Shown piece by piece: positions 9,306 through 18,898 of a DNA stretch of 64,000 nt. The position numbers and the translations under genes were made by a program. Where the stretch lies: the NCBI RefSeq assembly GCF_001904635.1, contig NZ_MRCB01000018.1, positions 1 to 64,000 on the forward strand, written 5' to 3'. Source of the DNA: Hydrococcus rivularis NIES-593. Its GTDB lineage: Bacteria; Cyanobacteriota; Cyanobacteriia; Cyanobacteriales; Microcystaceae. The first letter of the stretch is position 1, and each line of letters begins with the position of its first letter. The notes beneath the pieces were generated by a model. It was given only the letters and a program-made list of their open reading frames with translations. It was not told where the DNA came from and did no database searches.

Positions 9306-9456
9306 AGGACTTACCCAGTCACCTGTCATGCAAGGGCGATAGTGAAGCATCTGGGACTCCTGCGAGATTCTTCCCCTTCGCTATCGCTAGGGGCTACGCT
9401 GCGCTTCGGCTCACATCGCTCTCCAATGACAAATTAGGTTTGAGTGCGTAACTCCT
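9306..9456. repeat. MITE-like element with AGGACTTAC / GTAACTCCT ends
   Basis: The outer sequences AGGACTTACCCAGTCA and, reverse-complemented from the right, AGGAGTTACGCACTCA match with few differences. They enclose about 150 bp with no coding capacity and an internal GC-rich palindromic block. This end sequence type is common in cyanobacterial small insertion elements. It lies downstream of the helicase gene. Confidence 0.6.
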
Positions 9457-9479
9457 GGGGGTTTCCCTGGCTTCTAAAT

Positions 9480-9629
9480 GATAAGTAGGTAGGCAGAATT
9501 AAATACACGTAGTGCGCTCATCGTAGCGTGCGCTCGCCATTAGCGCATACGTCCTGCTCGCGCGAGCGGGACGCTCGCACTACCTCGCGCTACAACGATC
9601 TGGAGATTAATTCTGCTCATCTATTTATC
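9480..9629. repeat. MITE-like element with 23-bp inverted ends
   Basis: The left end (9480-9502) and the right end (9607-9629) are inverted repeats matching at about 19 of 23 positions, with the core GCAGAATTAA / TTAATTCTGC. The interior is GC-rich with a strong hairpin around GCTCGCGCGAGC. The right end runs into the stop codon of the DUF3370-like gene, so the element forms that gene's 3' boundary. Confidence 0.65.
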
Positions 9630-11037
9630 AACGCAGGGGAGCCATGAAGTAATCCATCGTTTGCACCGTCAATACCTGGGGCGGCGTGGCATCGGGAGGA
9701 TAAAGTAAGTCTATATTCACTTCGCGCGACTCTCCCGGCTGCAAATTTAGAGTTAAGAATGGCTGTCCTTGCTGTCCCTGTCGCTGGACGATATGGAAAT
9801 ATCTTCGCTCGATTAGCCCGCTATCGCCTTTATACTCAACTCGTATCGTTCCTCGGAAAAATACTTGTCCTCTTGGCGCTTTTAGGAAAAATAGACGATC
9901 CGAATACTTATCCTGTTTGAGCGGCGTTTGTATCGATAGCGCTACGGTTTGCCGTTTATCGGTGTTGTTAATTAGCGGTAGGGTCAAATTGTAGTGCACT
10001 GCATAATTGCCGTGAGCGCGGAAAGCTGTATCGGGATAGCGTACTTGCATTGGGGCGCTTTGTATCTGTCGAGTTCCGTGAGTGCCTCGATTGACCGTAC
10101 TCAGGGGATAGGAAAAGGCTTTTCCTCGTTCGGGGATGCTCAGATTGGACGTACCCGGATCGACTAACGTGCCTATCCATTCCGAACCGACAGAGATACC
10201 AGCCACGCGACCGTAAATGATTTTCTCGATCCGAGGATCGTCTATAGCGTGTAGTGGCGTTGGCGGTCTGTCTCTGGGGACGACTAATCTTCCTTCAACC
10301 AGGATTTTCTGCCATTCCTCTAAAGTCGGGGCGCGGAAAGAAGTCGTGCGGGCGTTGCTCCTATCCTTGGTCTTGGATGCCGTTTCGGGAAGGTTGGGAA
10401 CCTGGTACATGGATAAATTCGCCATGTACACGGGACCGTCGCTTTCCAAGCGCATGAAGGTAGAACGGGCGCTACCAGTCGTAATCGGCAAGTTAAAGAG
10501 CATGCGAGTCTGATAGGGAGGAATCAAGATTTGAGTGGGAAAATTCGAGTGCCCGATCCCTCGCAAAATATCTCCCATCAATCTAGATCCCGGTCCGGAA
10601 AACACTCGACCCCAGCGATCCTCAACAATAGCAGGGAGATTGATGAAAGGCGCATCGGGTTCGGTCAGATAGCTAGCCCCTTGCAAAACTCTCAGCCTTA
10701 CCAGTTGTTCGCTAGGGTTGTAAACGATAACGCCTTGATAAAGCGTCCGCCTCTGTTCCTGTGGTCTGGCGATGTGATGGGTAAAGAGATCGAAACGTCC
10801 TTCTAGGGTAAGTCCTAGGTGAGCGCTAGGAAATTGCATGCCAGCCGATGGAAAGGTGGACAAGAGAATGCCTTCAGTTTGAACGACTTCGGGACTGTTG
10901 CTGTTGAAGACTAAAACGTCATTCAGTTTTCCGGGTAAGGAGCGGATCTCCTGGGATTGTATGATATATTGCTGCTGCGTTAAGGATGGCGGCGTAGCAG
11001 CTTGAGCGATTATGACTGAGGAGAGTAAGGGCAGCAT
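9628..11037 (-). CDS. DUF3370-like exported protein
   Basis: This 469-residue protein has an N-terminal signal peptide (hydrophobic LPLLSSVIIAQAATPP, about residues 2-17). The body is beta-rich, with phrases such as LPGKLNDVLVFNSNSPEVVQTEGILLST and QTRMLFNLPITTGSARSTFMRL that I associate with the cyanobacterial DUF3370 family. No catalytic motif is seen. It is probably periplasmic or outer-membrane associated. It is transcribed divergently from the flavodiiron operon, sharing a 256-bp spacer. Its stop codon lies within the end of a MITE-like element. Function unknown. Confidence 0.65.
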   Translation of the reverse strand: MLPLLSSVIIAQAATPPSLTQQQYIIQSQEIRSLPGKLNDVLVFNSNSPEVVQTEGILLSTFPSAGMQFPSAHLGLTLEGRFDLFTHHIARPQEQRRTLYQGVIVYNPSEQLVRLRVLQGASYLTEPDAPFINLPAIVEDRWGRVFSGPGSRLMGDILRGIGHSNFPTQILIPPYQTRMLFNLPITTGSARSTFMRLESDGPVYMANLSMYQVPNLPETASKTKDRSNARTTSFRAPTLEEWQKILVEGRLVVPRDRPPTPLHAIDDPRIEKIIYGRVAGISVGSEWIGTLVDPGTSNLSIPERGKAFSYPLSTVNRGTHGTRQIQSAPMQVRYPDTAFRAHGNYAVHYNLTLPLINNTDKRQTVALSIQTPLKQDKYSDRLFFLKAPRGQVFFRGTIRVEYKGDSGLIERRYFHIVQRQGQQGQPFLTLNLQPGESREVNIDLLYPPDATPPQVLTVQTMDYFMAPLR

Positions 11038-11293
11038 TAACCCGAAAATTCACCATTTTTAAGTTTCCTTTAAGCTTGTGCTGTCTTACTCGCGTTTGTC
11101 AAGCCTTTTAATAGATGACAAACCCATCTAGATCTATAGATAACTTAAAAGCAACTATTGCGTTTAAATATATAATTATTGCTAATAAGTATCTTTACGA
11201 ATTGACATTTTACAAATTCAGTGTTCTGGGTAAGGATAAAGAAAGATTAAGCCAACTTACGATCGCTCGCTCAAGTTTTGGAGACAACACTTT

Positions 11294-13024
11294 ATGGTTG
11301 CACTGACTGCGCGTTCTCAAAGTACTCGTCCGTCAAGTCGCTTGACGATGCAAACCGTCGAGATCGGCGACCAAACGATCGCCATTCGCTCGCTCGACTG
11401 GGATCGCGATCGCTTCGACATCGAATTTGGTCTGCGGAACGGAACGACTTACAATTCTTTTCTGATTCGGGGAGAGAAAACCGCTCTCATCGATACCTCT
11501 CATCGCAAATTCGAGCAATTGTACCTGGATGTCCTGAGTGGGCTAATCGATCCTGCTACCCTAGATTATCTCGTTGTCAGCCATACCGAACCCGACCACA
11601 GCGGCTTGGTCAAAGAAATCTTGCAACTAGCGCCAAACGTTACCGTGGTCGGGGCCAAAGTGGCGATTCAGTTTCTAGAAAACATGGTGCATCAGCCTTT
11701 CAAATACCAAATGGTCAAGAATGGCGATCGCATCGACTTAGGCAACGGACACGAGTTAACATTCGTCTCTGCCCCTAATTTACACTGGCCCGATACAATC
11801 TTTACCTATGATGCCAAGACACGAATCCTCTTCACCTGCGACGTGTTTGGCATGCACTATTGCGACGACTATACGTTTGACGAGGAGCCAGATCTTATCG
11901 AAGAAGACTTTAAATATTACTACGATTGCCTAATGGGTCCCAATGCTCGTTCGGTGCTGTCCGCCTTAAAACGGATAGAAAAACTGGAGCTAGCAACGAT
12001 CGCCACCGGACACGGACCGCTGCTGCAACATCACATCCCAGACTGGGTAGAGCGCTATCAAGGTTGGAGTCAAGAGCAGGCAAAAACGGATACGCTCGTG
12101 GCTCTATTCTATGTCGAAGATTACGGTTTTAGCGATCGCGTCGCGCGAGCAATCGCCCAGGGTATTACCAGGACTGAGGTAGCCGTAGAGCTGGTAGATT
12201 TGAATGAAGTAGACCCCCATGAAGTGCGGGAATTAGTCAACCAGGCGAAGGGATTGGTCATCGGCATGCCTCCCCAGTCTTCGAGCGCAGCCCATGCCGC
12301 CCTGAGTACGATTTTAGCCGCCGCGCACAGCAAGCAATCTGTCGGACTGTTTGAGTCCGGCGGCGGTGAAGACGAGCCGATTTTTCCCCTGCGCAACAAG
12401 TTTCAGGAAATTGGATTAACAGAAGCGTTTCCGCCGATTTTGCTCAAACAAGCGCCCAATCCAATCATCGAGCAAGCTTGCGAAGAAGCTGGAACCCATT
12501 TAGGTCAGTCGCTGACAAGAGATCGTACCATCAAGCAAATCAAATCCCTCGATAACCATTTAGAGCGTGCCCTGGGACGAATCAGCAGCGGACTGTACAT
12601 TATTACCGCTAAAAAAGGCGATCTTTCTAGCGCAATGGTTGCTTCTTGGGTAATGCAAGCCAGTCTCGAACCTTTGGGAGTCGCCATTGCAGTCGCTAAA
12701 GACCGCGCCATCGAGTCAATACTACACGCAGGCGATCGCTTCGTTCTCAATGTCCTAGAGGAAGGCAATTACCAAAAACTGATGAGACATTTTCTCAAGC
12801 GCTTACCCTCCGGTAGCGATCGCTTTACTGGCATCAAAACCTATCCTGCCAGCAATGGTGCCGCGATTTTGGCAGATGCCCTTGCCTATATGGAATGCGA
12901 AGTGAATAGTCGCATGGAGTGCAGCGACCACTGGATTATTTACAGCACCGCGACAACCGGACGAGTGGCGAAACCAGATGCCCTGACTGCCGTCCACCAT
13001 CGCAAAGTCGGAAATCACTATTAG
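11294..13024 (+). CDS. flv4: Class C flavodiiron protein Flv4
   Basis: This 576-residue protein has three domains. The first is a metallo-beta-lactamase-like di-iron domain with intact ligands H97, E99, D101 and H102 in SHTEPDH. The second is a flavodoxin-like FMN domain (about 270-420). The third is the C-terminal flavin-reductase domain specific to cyanobacterial class C proteins (about 430-576). Intact iron ligands identify it as Flv4 rather than Flv2. In Synechocystis, Flv2/Flv4 form a heterodimer that takes electrons from photosystem II under high light and low CO2. It is the first gene of a flv4-sll0218-flv2 operon. Start alternatives are M1 and M19. Confidence 0.93.
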   Translation: MVALTARSQSTRPSSRLTMQTVEIGDQTIAIRSLDWDRDRFDIEFGLRNGTTYNSFLIRGEKTALIDTSHRKFEQLYLDVLSGLIDPATLDYLVVSHTEPDHSGLVKEILQLAPNVTVVGAKVAIQFLENMVHQPFKYQMVKNGDRIDLGNGHELTFVSAPNLHWPDTIFTYDAKTRILFTCDVFGMHYCDDYTFDEEPDLIEEDFKYYYDCLMGPNARSVLSALKRIEKLELATIATGHGPLLQHHIPDWVERYQGWSQEQAKTDTLVALFYVEDYGFSDRVARAIAQGITRTEVAVELVDLNEVDPHEVRELVNQAKGLVIGMPPQSSSAAHAALSTILAAAHSKQSVGLFESGGGEDEPIFPLRNKFQEIGLTEAFPPILLKQAPNPIIEQACEEAGTHLGQSLTRDRTIKQIKSLDNHLERALGRISSGLYIITAKKGDLSSAMVASWVMQASLEPLGVAIAVAKDRAIESILHAGDRFVLNVLEEGNYQKLMRHFLKRLPSGSDRFTGIKTYPASNGAAILADALAYMECEVNSRMECSDHWIIYSTATTGRVAKPDALTAVHHRKVGNHY

Positions 13025-13058
13025 TCATTGGTCATTAGCCATTTATTGGATTTTCATC

Positions 13059-13583
13059 ATGTACGAAAACCTTAAAAACTCTCCACTGGAACGGTATAGC
13101 TGGTTAAGTCTGAGTCGCATCGTCTTTGCCCTCGAACTCGTTCAAGACTTGATTGTCATTTGTCTGTGCATCGGTCTGTTTAGCTTCATGGTGCTGGAGA
13201 TAAGAGAGATGTTTGTCTCCTTGCTGCCACCATTAGAGTTTCAGGCTGTTACTGCCGATATCTTGTTTTTGTTGATTTTGGTCGAGTTATTCCGATTGCT
13301 GATTATTTACCTCAAAGAACGGAGAGTCTCCATCGGCGTTGCTGTAGAAGTCGCTATTGTCTCCGTTCTGCGAGAAATTATCGTGCGAGGCGTACTGGAA
13401 ACCAATTGGAGCCAGGTTTTAGCGACTTGTGCTTTCTTACTCGTGCTAGGAGTATTGCTGATAGTTAGGGTTTGGCTGCCACCAACATTTGATGGAATCG
13501 ACCCAGAGCAAGAGATCGCCAAACGCCATAAGAAGCGCATGACGAAGGAAATGGTCGAATCAAACAGACATTACCAAGACTAA
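13059..13583 (+). CDS. Sll0218-like membrane protein (PsiE-like)
   Basis: This 174-residue protein has about four hydrophobic helices (roughly 22-50, 62-88, 95-115 and 122-142) and a charged C-terminus. It is placed 34 bp after flv4 and 60 bp before flv2, the position and size of Synechocystis Sll0218. That protein is co-transcribed with the two flavodiiron proteins and reported to assist photosystem II stabilisation. The PsiE-like fold is suggested by the helix pattern with LKERRVS. It is most likely a thylakoid membrane protein. Confidence 0.85.
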   Translation: MYENLKNSPLERYSWLSLSRIVFALELVQDLIVICLCIGLFSFMVLEIREMFVSLLPPLEFQAVTADILFLLILVELFRLLIIYLKERRVSIGVAVEVAIVSVLREIIVRGVLETNWSQVLATCAFLLVLGVLLIVRVWLPPTFDGIDPEQEIAKRHKKRMTKEMVESNRHYQD

Positions 13584-13643
13584 GCCGCCCTCAGCTGTCA
13601 ACCATTAAACCTCCCAATCTAAAATCTTAAATCCAAAATTATC

Positions 13644-15386
13644 ATGATGTCCTCCCAAACGTTATCGACTACAACAACTCGTCCTCGCGACGTTCAAGTC
13701 GCCGAAATCGGTAAAGAAACCATCGTTTTGCGATCGCGTACTTGGGATCGCCTCAAGTTTGAAGTAGAATATGCTCGCCAAAGGGGAACGACCGCTAATT
13801 CCTATCTGATTCGATCCGATCGAACTGCCTTAATCGATCCGCCAGGAGAATCGTTTACCCAAATTTACTTACAACAATTGCGGCAGCATCTGGATTTAGC
13901 CGCTTTGGATTACGTCATCCTCGGTCACGTCAATCCCAACCGCATGGCAACTCTAAAAGTTTTGCTCGATGAAGCGCCCCAGGCGAAGTTGATTTGTTCT
14001 CGACCGGGTGCCAACGCGCTCAAAGCTACTTTTCCTGCCTGGGAGTCGAAAATTGAGATCGTTCGTTCGGAAGATAGCCTTGACTTGGGACAAGGACACG
14101 AATTACAGTTCGTCACCGTGCCGACTCCCCGTTGGGCAGACGGACTGTGTACCTACGATCCTCAAACTCGCATTTTATATACCGATAAGTTCTTTGGCGT
14201 TCACATCTGCGACGATGCTATCTGGGATGAAAACTGGAAGCAGCTAGACGAAGATCGGCTTTACTACTTCGACTGCCTCCATGCAACCCAGGCAAAACAA
14301 GTAGAGGCGGCGCTAGACAAATTGACATCTTTCTCGGCGAGGTGCTACGCTCCCAGTCACGGACCACTGGTTCGCTATAGCCTTAGTCGCTTTACCTACG
14401 ATTACCGCGACTGGTGCCAGCAACAGAAAACTAGAGAATTGCGGGTTGCCTTGCTCTATGCTTCTGCCTATGGCAATACGACTGCCCTAGCTAGCGCGAT
14501 CGCGCAAGGACTCCTGCAAGGTGGAGTAGCAGTCGAGTCGATTAACTGCGAACTGGCAGATCCTGCCGAGATTACCCGCGCCGTTGAAGCTTGCGATGCT
14601 TTTATTATCGGCTCTCCCACCCTAGGCGGTCACGCTCCAGTCCAAATTCAGACGGCGCTGGGGATCGTTCTGGCGGCAGCGGCAAAAACTAAGCTAGCCG
14701 GGGTGTTTGGCTCCTATGGCTGGAGTGGAGAAGCGATCGACTTGATTGAGGGCAAGCTGAGGGATGCCAATTATCGCTTTGGCTTTGAAACCATCCGCGT
14801 TCGCTTTAGTCCCACGCCGACAATTTTGCAAGAGTGTGAAGATGCGGGAGCTGAATTTGCCCAGAAGTTGAAGAAAACGAAGAAGCTACAGACTCCTCGC
14901 CAGGGGCTAAGCGAAGCGCAAGCCGATCGCACCGAACAGGCAGTCGCGCGTATCATCGGGTCTTTGTGCGTCGTTACTACCCGACGCGGCGAAACTCACC
15001 ACGGATTCCTTACTTCTTGGGTATCTCAAGCCACATTCAATCCGCCGGGTTTGATGCTTGCCGTCGCCGAAGACCAAAATGCCGAATTGATGATTCATCC
15101 CGGCGATCGCTTCGTCCTCAACATTCTCAAAGAGGGACGCAACCTCAGACGGCATTTCTCCTATCGCGCTACGCCAGGGGAAAACCCGTTTGCCCAGCTT
15201 GACACGCAAACGGCCGAAAATGACTGTCTCATTCTCAACGAAGCACTTGCCTATCTCGAATGCACGGTACAAAATCGGATGCAATGCGGCGATCGCTGGT
15301 TGGTCTACGCCACTGTCAGTCGAGGCGACGTAATCGAATCCGACGGCGTTACCGCGATCGCTCACCGCAAGACGGCGAGTTATTAG
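13644..15386 (+). CDS. flv2: Class C flavodiiron protein Flv2
   Basis: This 580-residue protein has the same three-domain layout as Flv4. The iron-ligand motif is degenerate: HTEPDH of Flv4 is HVNPNR here (H95 kept, then N97, N99, R100). That substitution is typical of the Flv1/Flv2 subgroup, whose members pair with a canonical partner. The order and spacing with flv4 confirm Flv2. The gene ends 10 bp from the convergent GAF gene, and I see no terminator between them. Confidence 0.92.
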   Translation: MMSSQTLSTTTTRPRDVQVAEIGKETIVLRSRTWDRLKFEVEYARQRGTTANSYLIRSDRTALIDPPGESFTQIYLQQLRQHLDLAALDYVILGHVNPNRMATLKVLLDEAPQAKLICSRPGANALKATFPAWESKIEIVRSEDSLDLGQGHELQFVTVPTPRWADGLCTYDPQTRILYTDKFFGVHICDDAIWDENWKQLDEDRLYYFDCLHATQAKQVEAALDKLTSFSARCYAPSHGPLVRYSLSRFTYDYRDWCQQQKTRELRVALLYASAYGNTTALASAIAQGLLQGGVAVESINCELADPAEITRAVEACDAFIIGSPTLGGHAPVQIQTALGIVLAAAAKTKLAGVFGSYGWSGEAIDLIEGKLRDANYRFGFETIRVRFSPTPTILQECEDAGAEFAQKLKKTKKLQTPRQGLSEAQADRTEQAVARIIGSLCVVTTRRGETHHGFLTSWVSQATFNPPGLMLAVAEDQNAELMIHPGDRFVLNILKEGRNLRRHFSYRATPGENPFAQLDTQTAENDCLILNEALAYLECTVQNRMQCGDRWLVYATVSRGDVIESDGVTAIAHRKTASY

Positions 15387-15396
15387 CAGCGTTCGG

Positions 15397-16158
15397 TCAC
15401 TCCCGCGAAAGTCTCTTTTTATACTGGTCGATATTCTTTTGCAGTAAATCGAGGACTTCGGTGGCGATTTCAATAATTTGATTGGCTCCAAAACCCGCTT
15501 TGGTGAGTTCTTTATAAAACGATTTGGCTACGATTTTGGCTAATTTTGTGGGATTGGGAGCGATCGCGATCCCACTTTCTGAGGGAATTTCTGCCAATTC
15601 TCGAACGACAGCCCTCTCGACGAATCTAGAACGCAAGATTGCTTGCATCTGAGCAATATGAATGGATTTTCCGATAAATAAAGCAAAAAGTTTGAGGGTT
15701 TCTAAATCTTGCTCTTTAAAGCTTTTTCCATTTAACGGAATGCTGACATTAATGACGCCAATGGTCTGCTCTCCAAATGGAATGGGGGCAGAAATTAAAC
15801 TCTTATTCGCTTCATTTAGATAGCGGGCAGCCTCAACAAATTGCGACTGGGTAATATCCTCAATCAATAGCGGTGTGCCCGTAGCAGCGACGTAGCCAGC
15901 AATTCCCTCGTTGAGCGACGTTATTTGTTGGTAAGCCGATTGAGGCAGGTTGCCATAGTGAGTAAAAACTCGCAGGTAGTAGCCGTCATTGTCTTGCGTT
16001 GGCGACTCGGACAGCAGCATAATCGAGCAGCGTTGTGCGTCGAGCATTTGGGCTGTTAGAGAGGCAACTTCTCGCAAACCCTGCTCTAGATCGGTTTGCT
16101 CCTCCAGTAAATTGGAAACGCCGAGTAACTGTAAGATAAAGCTGTTGGAATTGTCCAT
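15397..16158 (-). CDS. GAF-domain protein
   Basis: This 253-residue protein has one GAF domain (about residues 20-170, with AQRCSIMLLSE, NEGIAGYVAATGTPLLIED and the closing LKLFALFIGKSIHIAQ). A helical C-terminal region of about 80 residues follows. No output domain is present, and the domain lacks an obvious bilin-attachment Cys. It is convergent with flv2. It is probably a small-ligand sensor or adaptor acting on a partner in trans; the ligand is unknown. Confidence 0.75.
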   Translation of the reverse strand: MDNSNSFILQLLGVSNLLEEQTDLEQGLREVASLTAQMLDAQRCSIMLLSESPTQDNDGYYLRVFTHYGNLPQSAYQQITSLNEGIAGYVAATGTPLLIEDITQSQFVEAARYLNEANKSLISAPIPFGEQTIGVINVSIPLNGKSFKEQDLETLKLFALFIGKSIHIAQMQAILRSRFVERAVVRELAEIPSESGIAIAPNPTKLAKIVAKSFYKELTKAGFGANQIIEIATEVLDLLQKNIDQYKKRLSRE

Positions 16159-16318
16159 ATCTATCGCGATAGGTAGAAAGTCCGGTAAACTCGGATCGTC
16201 TTGGCAAATGGATCGGCTTTGTGAAGAAAAACTTCAGGATTTTGCTACTCTATAGTGTTAGAGATCGAGGATTTTAGGGAACTCTATCATTGTAATCCTT
16301 GCTCGCCGTTAATCTAAG

Positions 16319-18811
16319 ATGACTAATCCGCAGGAAGTTCGTCATATCCTGGTTATTGAAGATCAGAAGTCGAGACGCATTATCTCTCTCAAAGACGAAA
16401 CTTATTCTATCGGTCGCGACCCTAACTGTGCCATTGTTTTATACGATCGCCAAGTCTCTCGCCATCATGCCACGCTCGTTCAAGTAGCCGACCTCGAAGA
16501 TAGCGATCGCTATTTTTATCGAGTAGTTGACGGCGATTCGCAGGGAAAAAGAAGCACGAATGGAATCAGCGTTAATGGCAAGCGCTGCCTCTCTCACGAC
16601 TTGAAACACGGGGATTTAGTCTGGTTTGGCAATAAATCAAAAGCGAGCTATCATATTATATCTACCGCTTCAGAACTTTACTTGCTTAAAGCAGGCGAAC
16701 AAGCTGAAAGACCTAAGCCACCGCTCGCCAATTTTAGCCGAGACACCCAAAGCGATGACATCGATGCAAAAAAGACGATTGCCTTATCCCATCCCTCCGA
16801 ACTCGCCCATCAAAAAGATTTAGCCAGGTTATCTTCTCTAGCAGAATTTAGCCCCAATCCGATTATTGAAATTGATTTTCAAGGAAAAATTAATTATCTC
16901 AATCCGTCCGCTAGCGTCAAGTTTCCCGACCTTCAAGAACGACAACTAGAACATCCCATTCTCAAAGACATTCTCACCCAATCTCAGTGTCGAGAAGGCA
17001 CTTCCCTAATTCGCGAAGTCCAAGTCGATCGCGAAATTTTTGAACAACACATTCACTATCTAATCGACAATAAAGTTATTAGAAGCTACATTTTTGACGT
17101 TACTAAGTATAAAAAACTCGAAGTCGGTTTCAAAAATAGCGAGGAACGATACAAATTCATAGTCCAGCGAGCATCAGAAGGAATTTTCTTAGTAGACGCT
17201 CAAACCAAACAAATTATTGAAGCCAATCCGGCTTATTGTAATTTACTCGGATATTCCCCAGAAGAACTGTCCAAACTGACGCTATACGATATCGTTGGCG
17301 GCGATCGCGAAACTCTAGAAGGCGAACTTCAGCAAATCGGTTCGGATCGACCCCATTTCGTAGCCGAGTCCGAGCATCGTCGAAAAGACGGTTCCTTCGT
17401 TAGCGTCGAAGCCAACATCAGCCGTACCGACAACTACGACAATAAAGAGATTTTCTGCTTCGCCGTGCGGGATATCAGCGAGCGAAAGAAATCGCAAGAA
17501 ATGCTACGCTATCAAGCCTTTCACGATGCGCTGACCAATCTCCCCAACCGTACTCAGTTTACAAAACAATTAGCTGCGGCGATCGATAATGCCAAACAAC
17601 AAGAGCAACTAATGGCAGTCATGTTCCTCGATCTCGACTCGTTTAAGAACGTCAACGATACCCTCGGTCATAGCATCGGCGATCGCCTTCTGCAAAACTT
17701 TTCTCAGCGTCTGGGATCGTGCGTGCGAGAGGGCGATATCATCGCCCGCTGGGGCGGAGATGAATTCACCGTGCTCTTGCCGAAAATCAGAAGTGCCGAC
17801 GATACCGTCAGACTGGCCCAGAGAATTTTTGACGTTCTCAAAAAGCCCTTTGAAATCGATAAGCATCAACTGAATATCAAAACCAGTATCGGGATTGCCG
17901 TCTATCCCCAAGACGGGGAGGATGCAGAAACGCTGCTGAAAAATGCCGATGCTGCCCTCTATCGCACCAAAGATCTAGGGCGAAATCACTATCAGTTCTA
18001 CAATCCCAACATGACCTCCGAAGCTTCCCTGATCGTGAAGCTCGAAACCCTACTGCATCAAGCTCTGGAGCGCAAAGAATTCTATCTGAACTACCAGCCT
18101 CAAGTGCAACTGGCGACGGGCGAAGTGACTGGCATGGAGGCACTCTTGCGCTGGCAGCACCCTGAATTGGGCGTTGTCTCTCCCGCTAAATTTATTCCCT
18201 TAGCGGAAAAAACCGACCTGATGATCCACATCGGCAAATGGGCGATCGAAACTGCCTGCGAGCAAAATCTGGCTTGGCAGCGGGCGGGCTTGCCTCCCAT
18301 CCCCATCAGCGTTAACCTTTCCGCCAGGGAATTAAAACAGCCGAATCTTGCTGAAGTCGTTGCCAGAATCGTTGACAAAACCGGACTCGATCCCCAATGG
18401 CTGGAGTTGGAGATTACCGAAGTCAGGCTAAGAGAAAATCTAGAAGTCGCGCAAACGACGCTGCGAGATCTGCAAAACCTAGGGGTTCGCATTGCCTTAG
18501 ACGATTTTGGCACGGGCTTTTCATCCTTGGGCTATCTCAAGCAATTTGCTTTCCGTACCCTTAAGATCGATCGCACCTTCATTCGCGATCTCAGGGGCAA
18601 TCCCCAGGAACGCGGGATTATCTCGGCAGCGATCGCGCTAGGACGCGGCTTCAATTTGAGAGTGGTTGCCGTAGGAGTAGAAACGCAGCAGCAACTCGAT
18701 TTGTTGCGCAGTCTTCAGTGCGAACAAGCGCAAGGGTATTGGTTCGGTCGTCCCCTGTCTAAAGACGAAGCAACTCAATTGCTGATCGGGGGCAGTGCAT
18801 CCAGAGGATAA
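16319..18811 (+). CDS. FHA-PAS-PAS-GGDEF-EAL c-di-GMP protein with altered EAL site
   Basis: This 830-residue protein has an N-terminal FHA domain (YSIGRDPNCAIV, SRHHATL, about 20-115), a degenerate PAS (about 170-265) and a second PAS with PAC (about 280-395). GGDEF follows at 479-483, preceded by the RxxD inhibitory site REGD, and then EAL (E606). In the EAL domain the motif normally reading AEGVE is AVGVE, with Val785 replacing the Glu assigned as general base in enzymes such as RocR. The cyclase half looks intact while hydrolysis may be impaired. The FHA domain implies control by phosphothreonine partners. It is the first of three tandem paralogues. Confidence 0.9.
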   Translation: MTNPQEVRHILVIEDQKSRRIISLKDETYSIGRDPNCAIVLYDRQVSRHHATLVQVADLEDSDRYFYRVVDGDSQGKRSTNGISVNGKRCLSHDLKHGDLVWFGNKSKASYHIISTASELYLLKAGEQAERPKPPLANFSRDTQSDDIDAKKTIALSHPSELAHQKDLARLSSLAEFSPNPIIEIDFQGKINYLNPSASVKFPDLQERQLEHPILKDILTQSQCREGTSLIREVQVDREIFEQHIHYLIDNKVIRSYIFDVTKYKKLEVGFKNSEERYKFIVQRASEGIFLVDAQTKQIIEANPAYCNLLGYSPEELSKLTLYDIVGGDRETLEGELQQIGSDRPHFVAESEHRRKDGSFVSVEANISRTDNYDNKEIFCFAVRDISERKKSQEMLRYQAFHDALTNLPNRTQFTKQLAAAIDNAKQQEQLMAVMFLDLDSFKNVNDTLGHSIGDRLLQNFSQRLGSCVREGDIIARWGGDEFTVLLPKIRSADDTVRLAQRIFDVLKKPFEIDKHQLNIKTSIGIAVYPQDGEDAETLLKNADAALYRTKDLGRNHYQFYNPNMTSEASLIVKLETLLHQALERKEFYLNYQPQVQLATGEVTGMEALLRWQHPELGVVSPAKFIPLAEKTDLMIHIGKWAIETACEQNLAWQRAGLPPIPISVNLSARELKQPNLAEVVARIVDKTGLDPQWLELEITEVRLRENLEVAQTTLRDLQNLGVRIALDDFGTGFSSLGYLKQFAFRTLKIDRTFIRDLRGNPQERGIISAAIALGRGFNLRVVAVGVETQQQLDLLRSLQCEQAQGYWFGRPLSKDEATQLLIGGSASRG

Positions 18812-18898
18812 ACCCGTTTAACTTTGTAAGTGATAGATTGAAATCAGTTCAGGGAATTCTATAGACAACCCCTTTCTCTTCCCCTTCATCTGTCGTCG

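Noticed and set aside
14907-15491. 194-residue frame opposite flv2 and the GAF gene end
   Set aside because: Overlaps two supported genes in the wrong frame; shadow.
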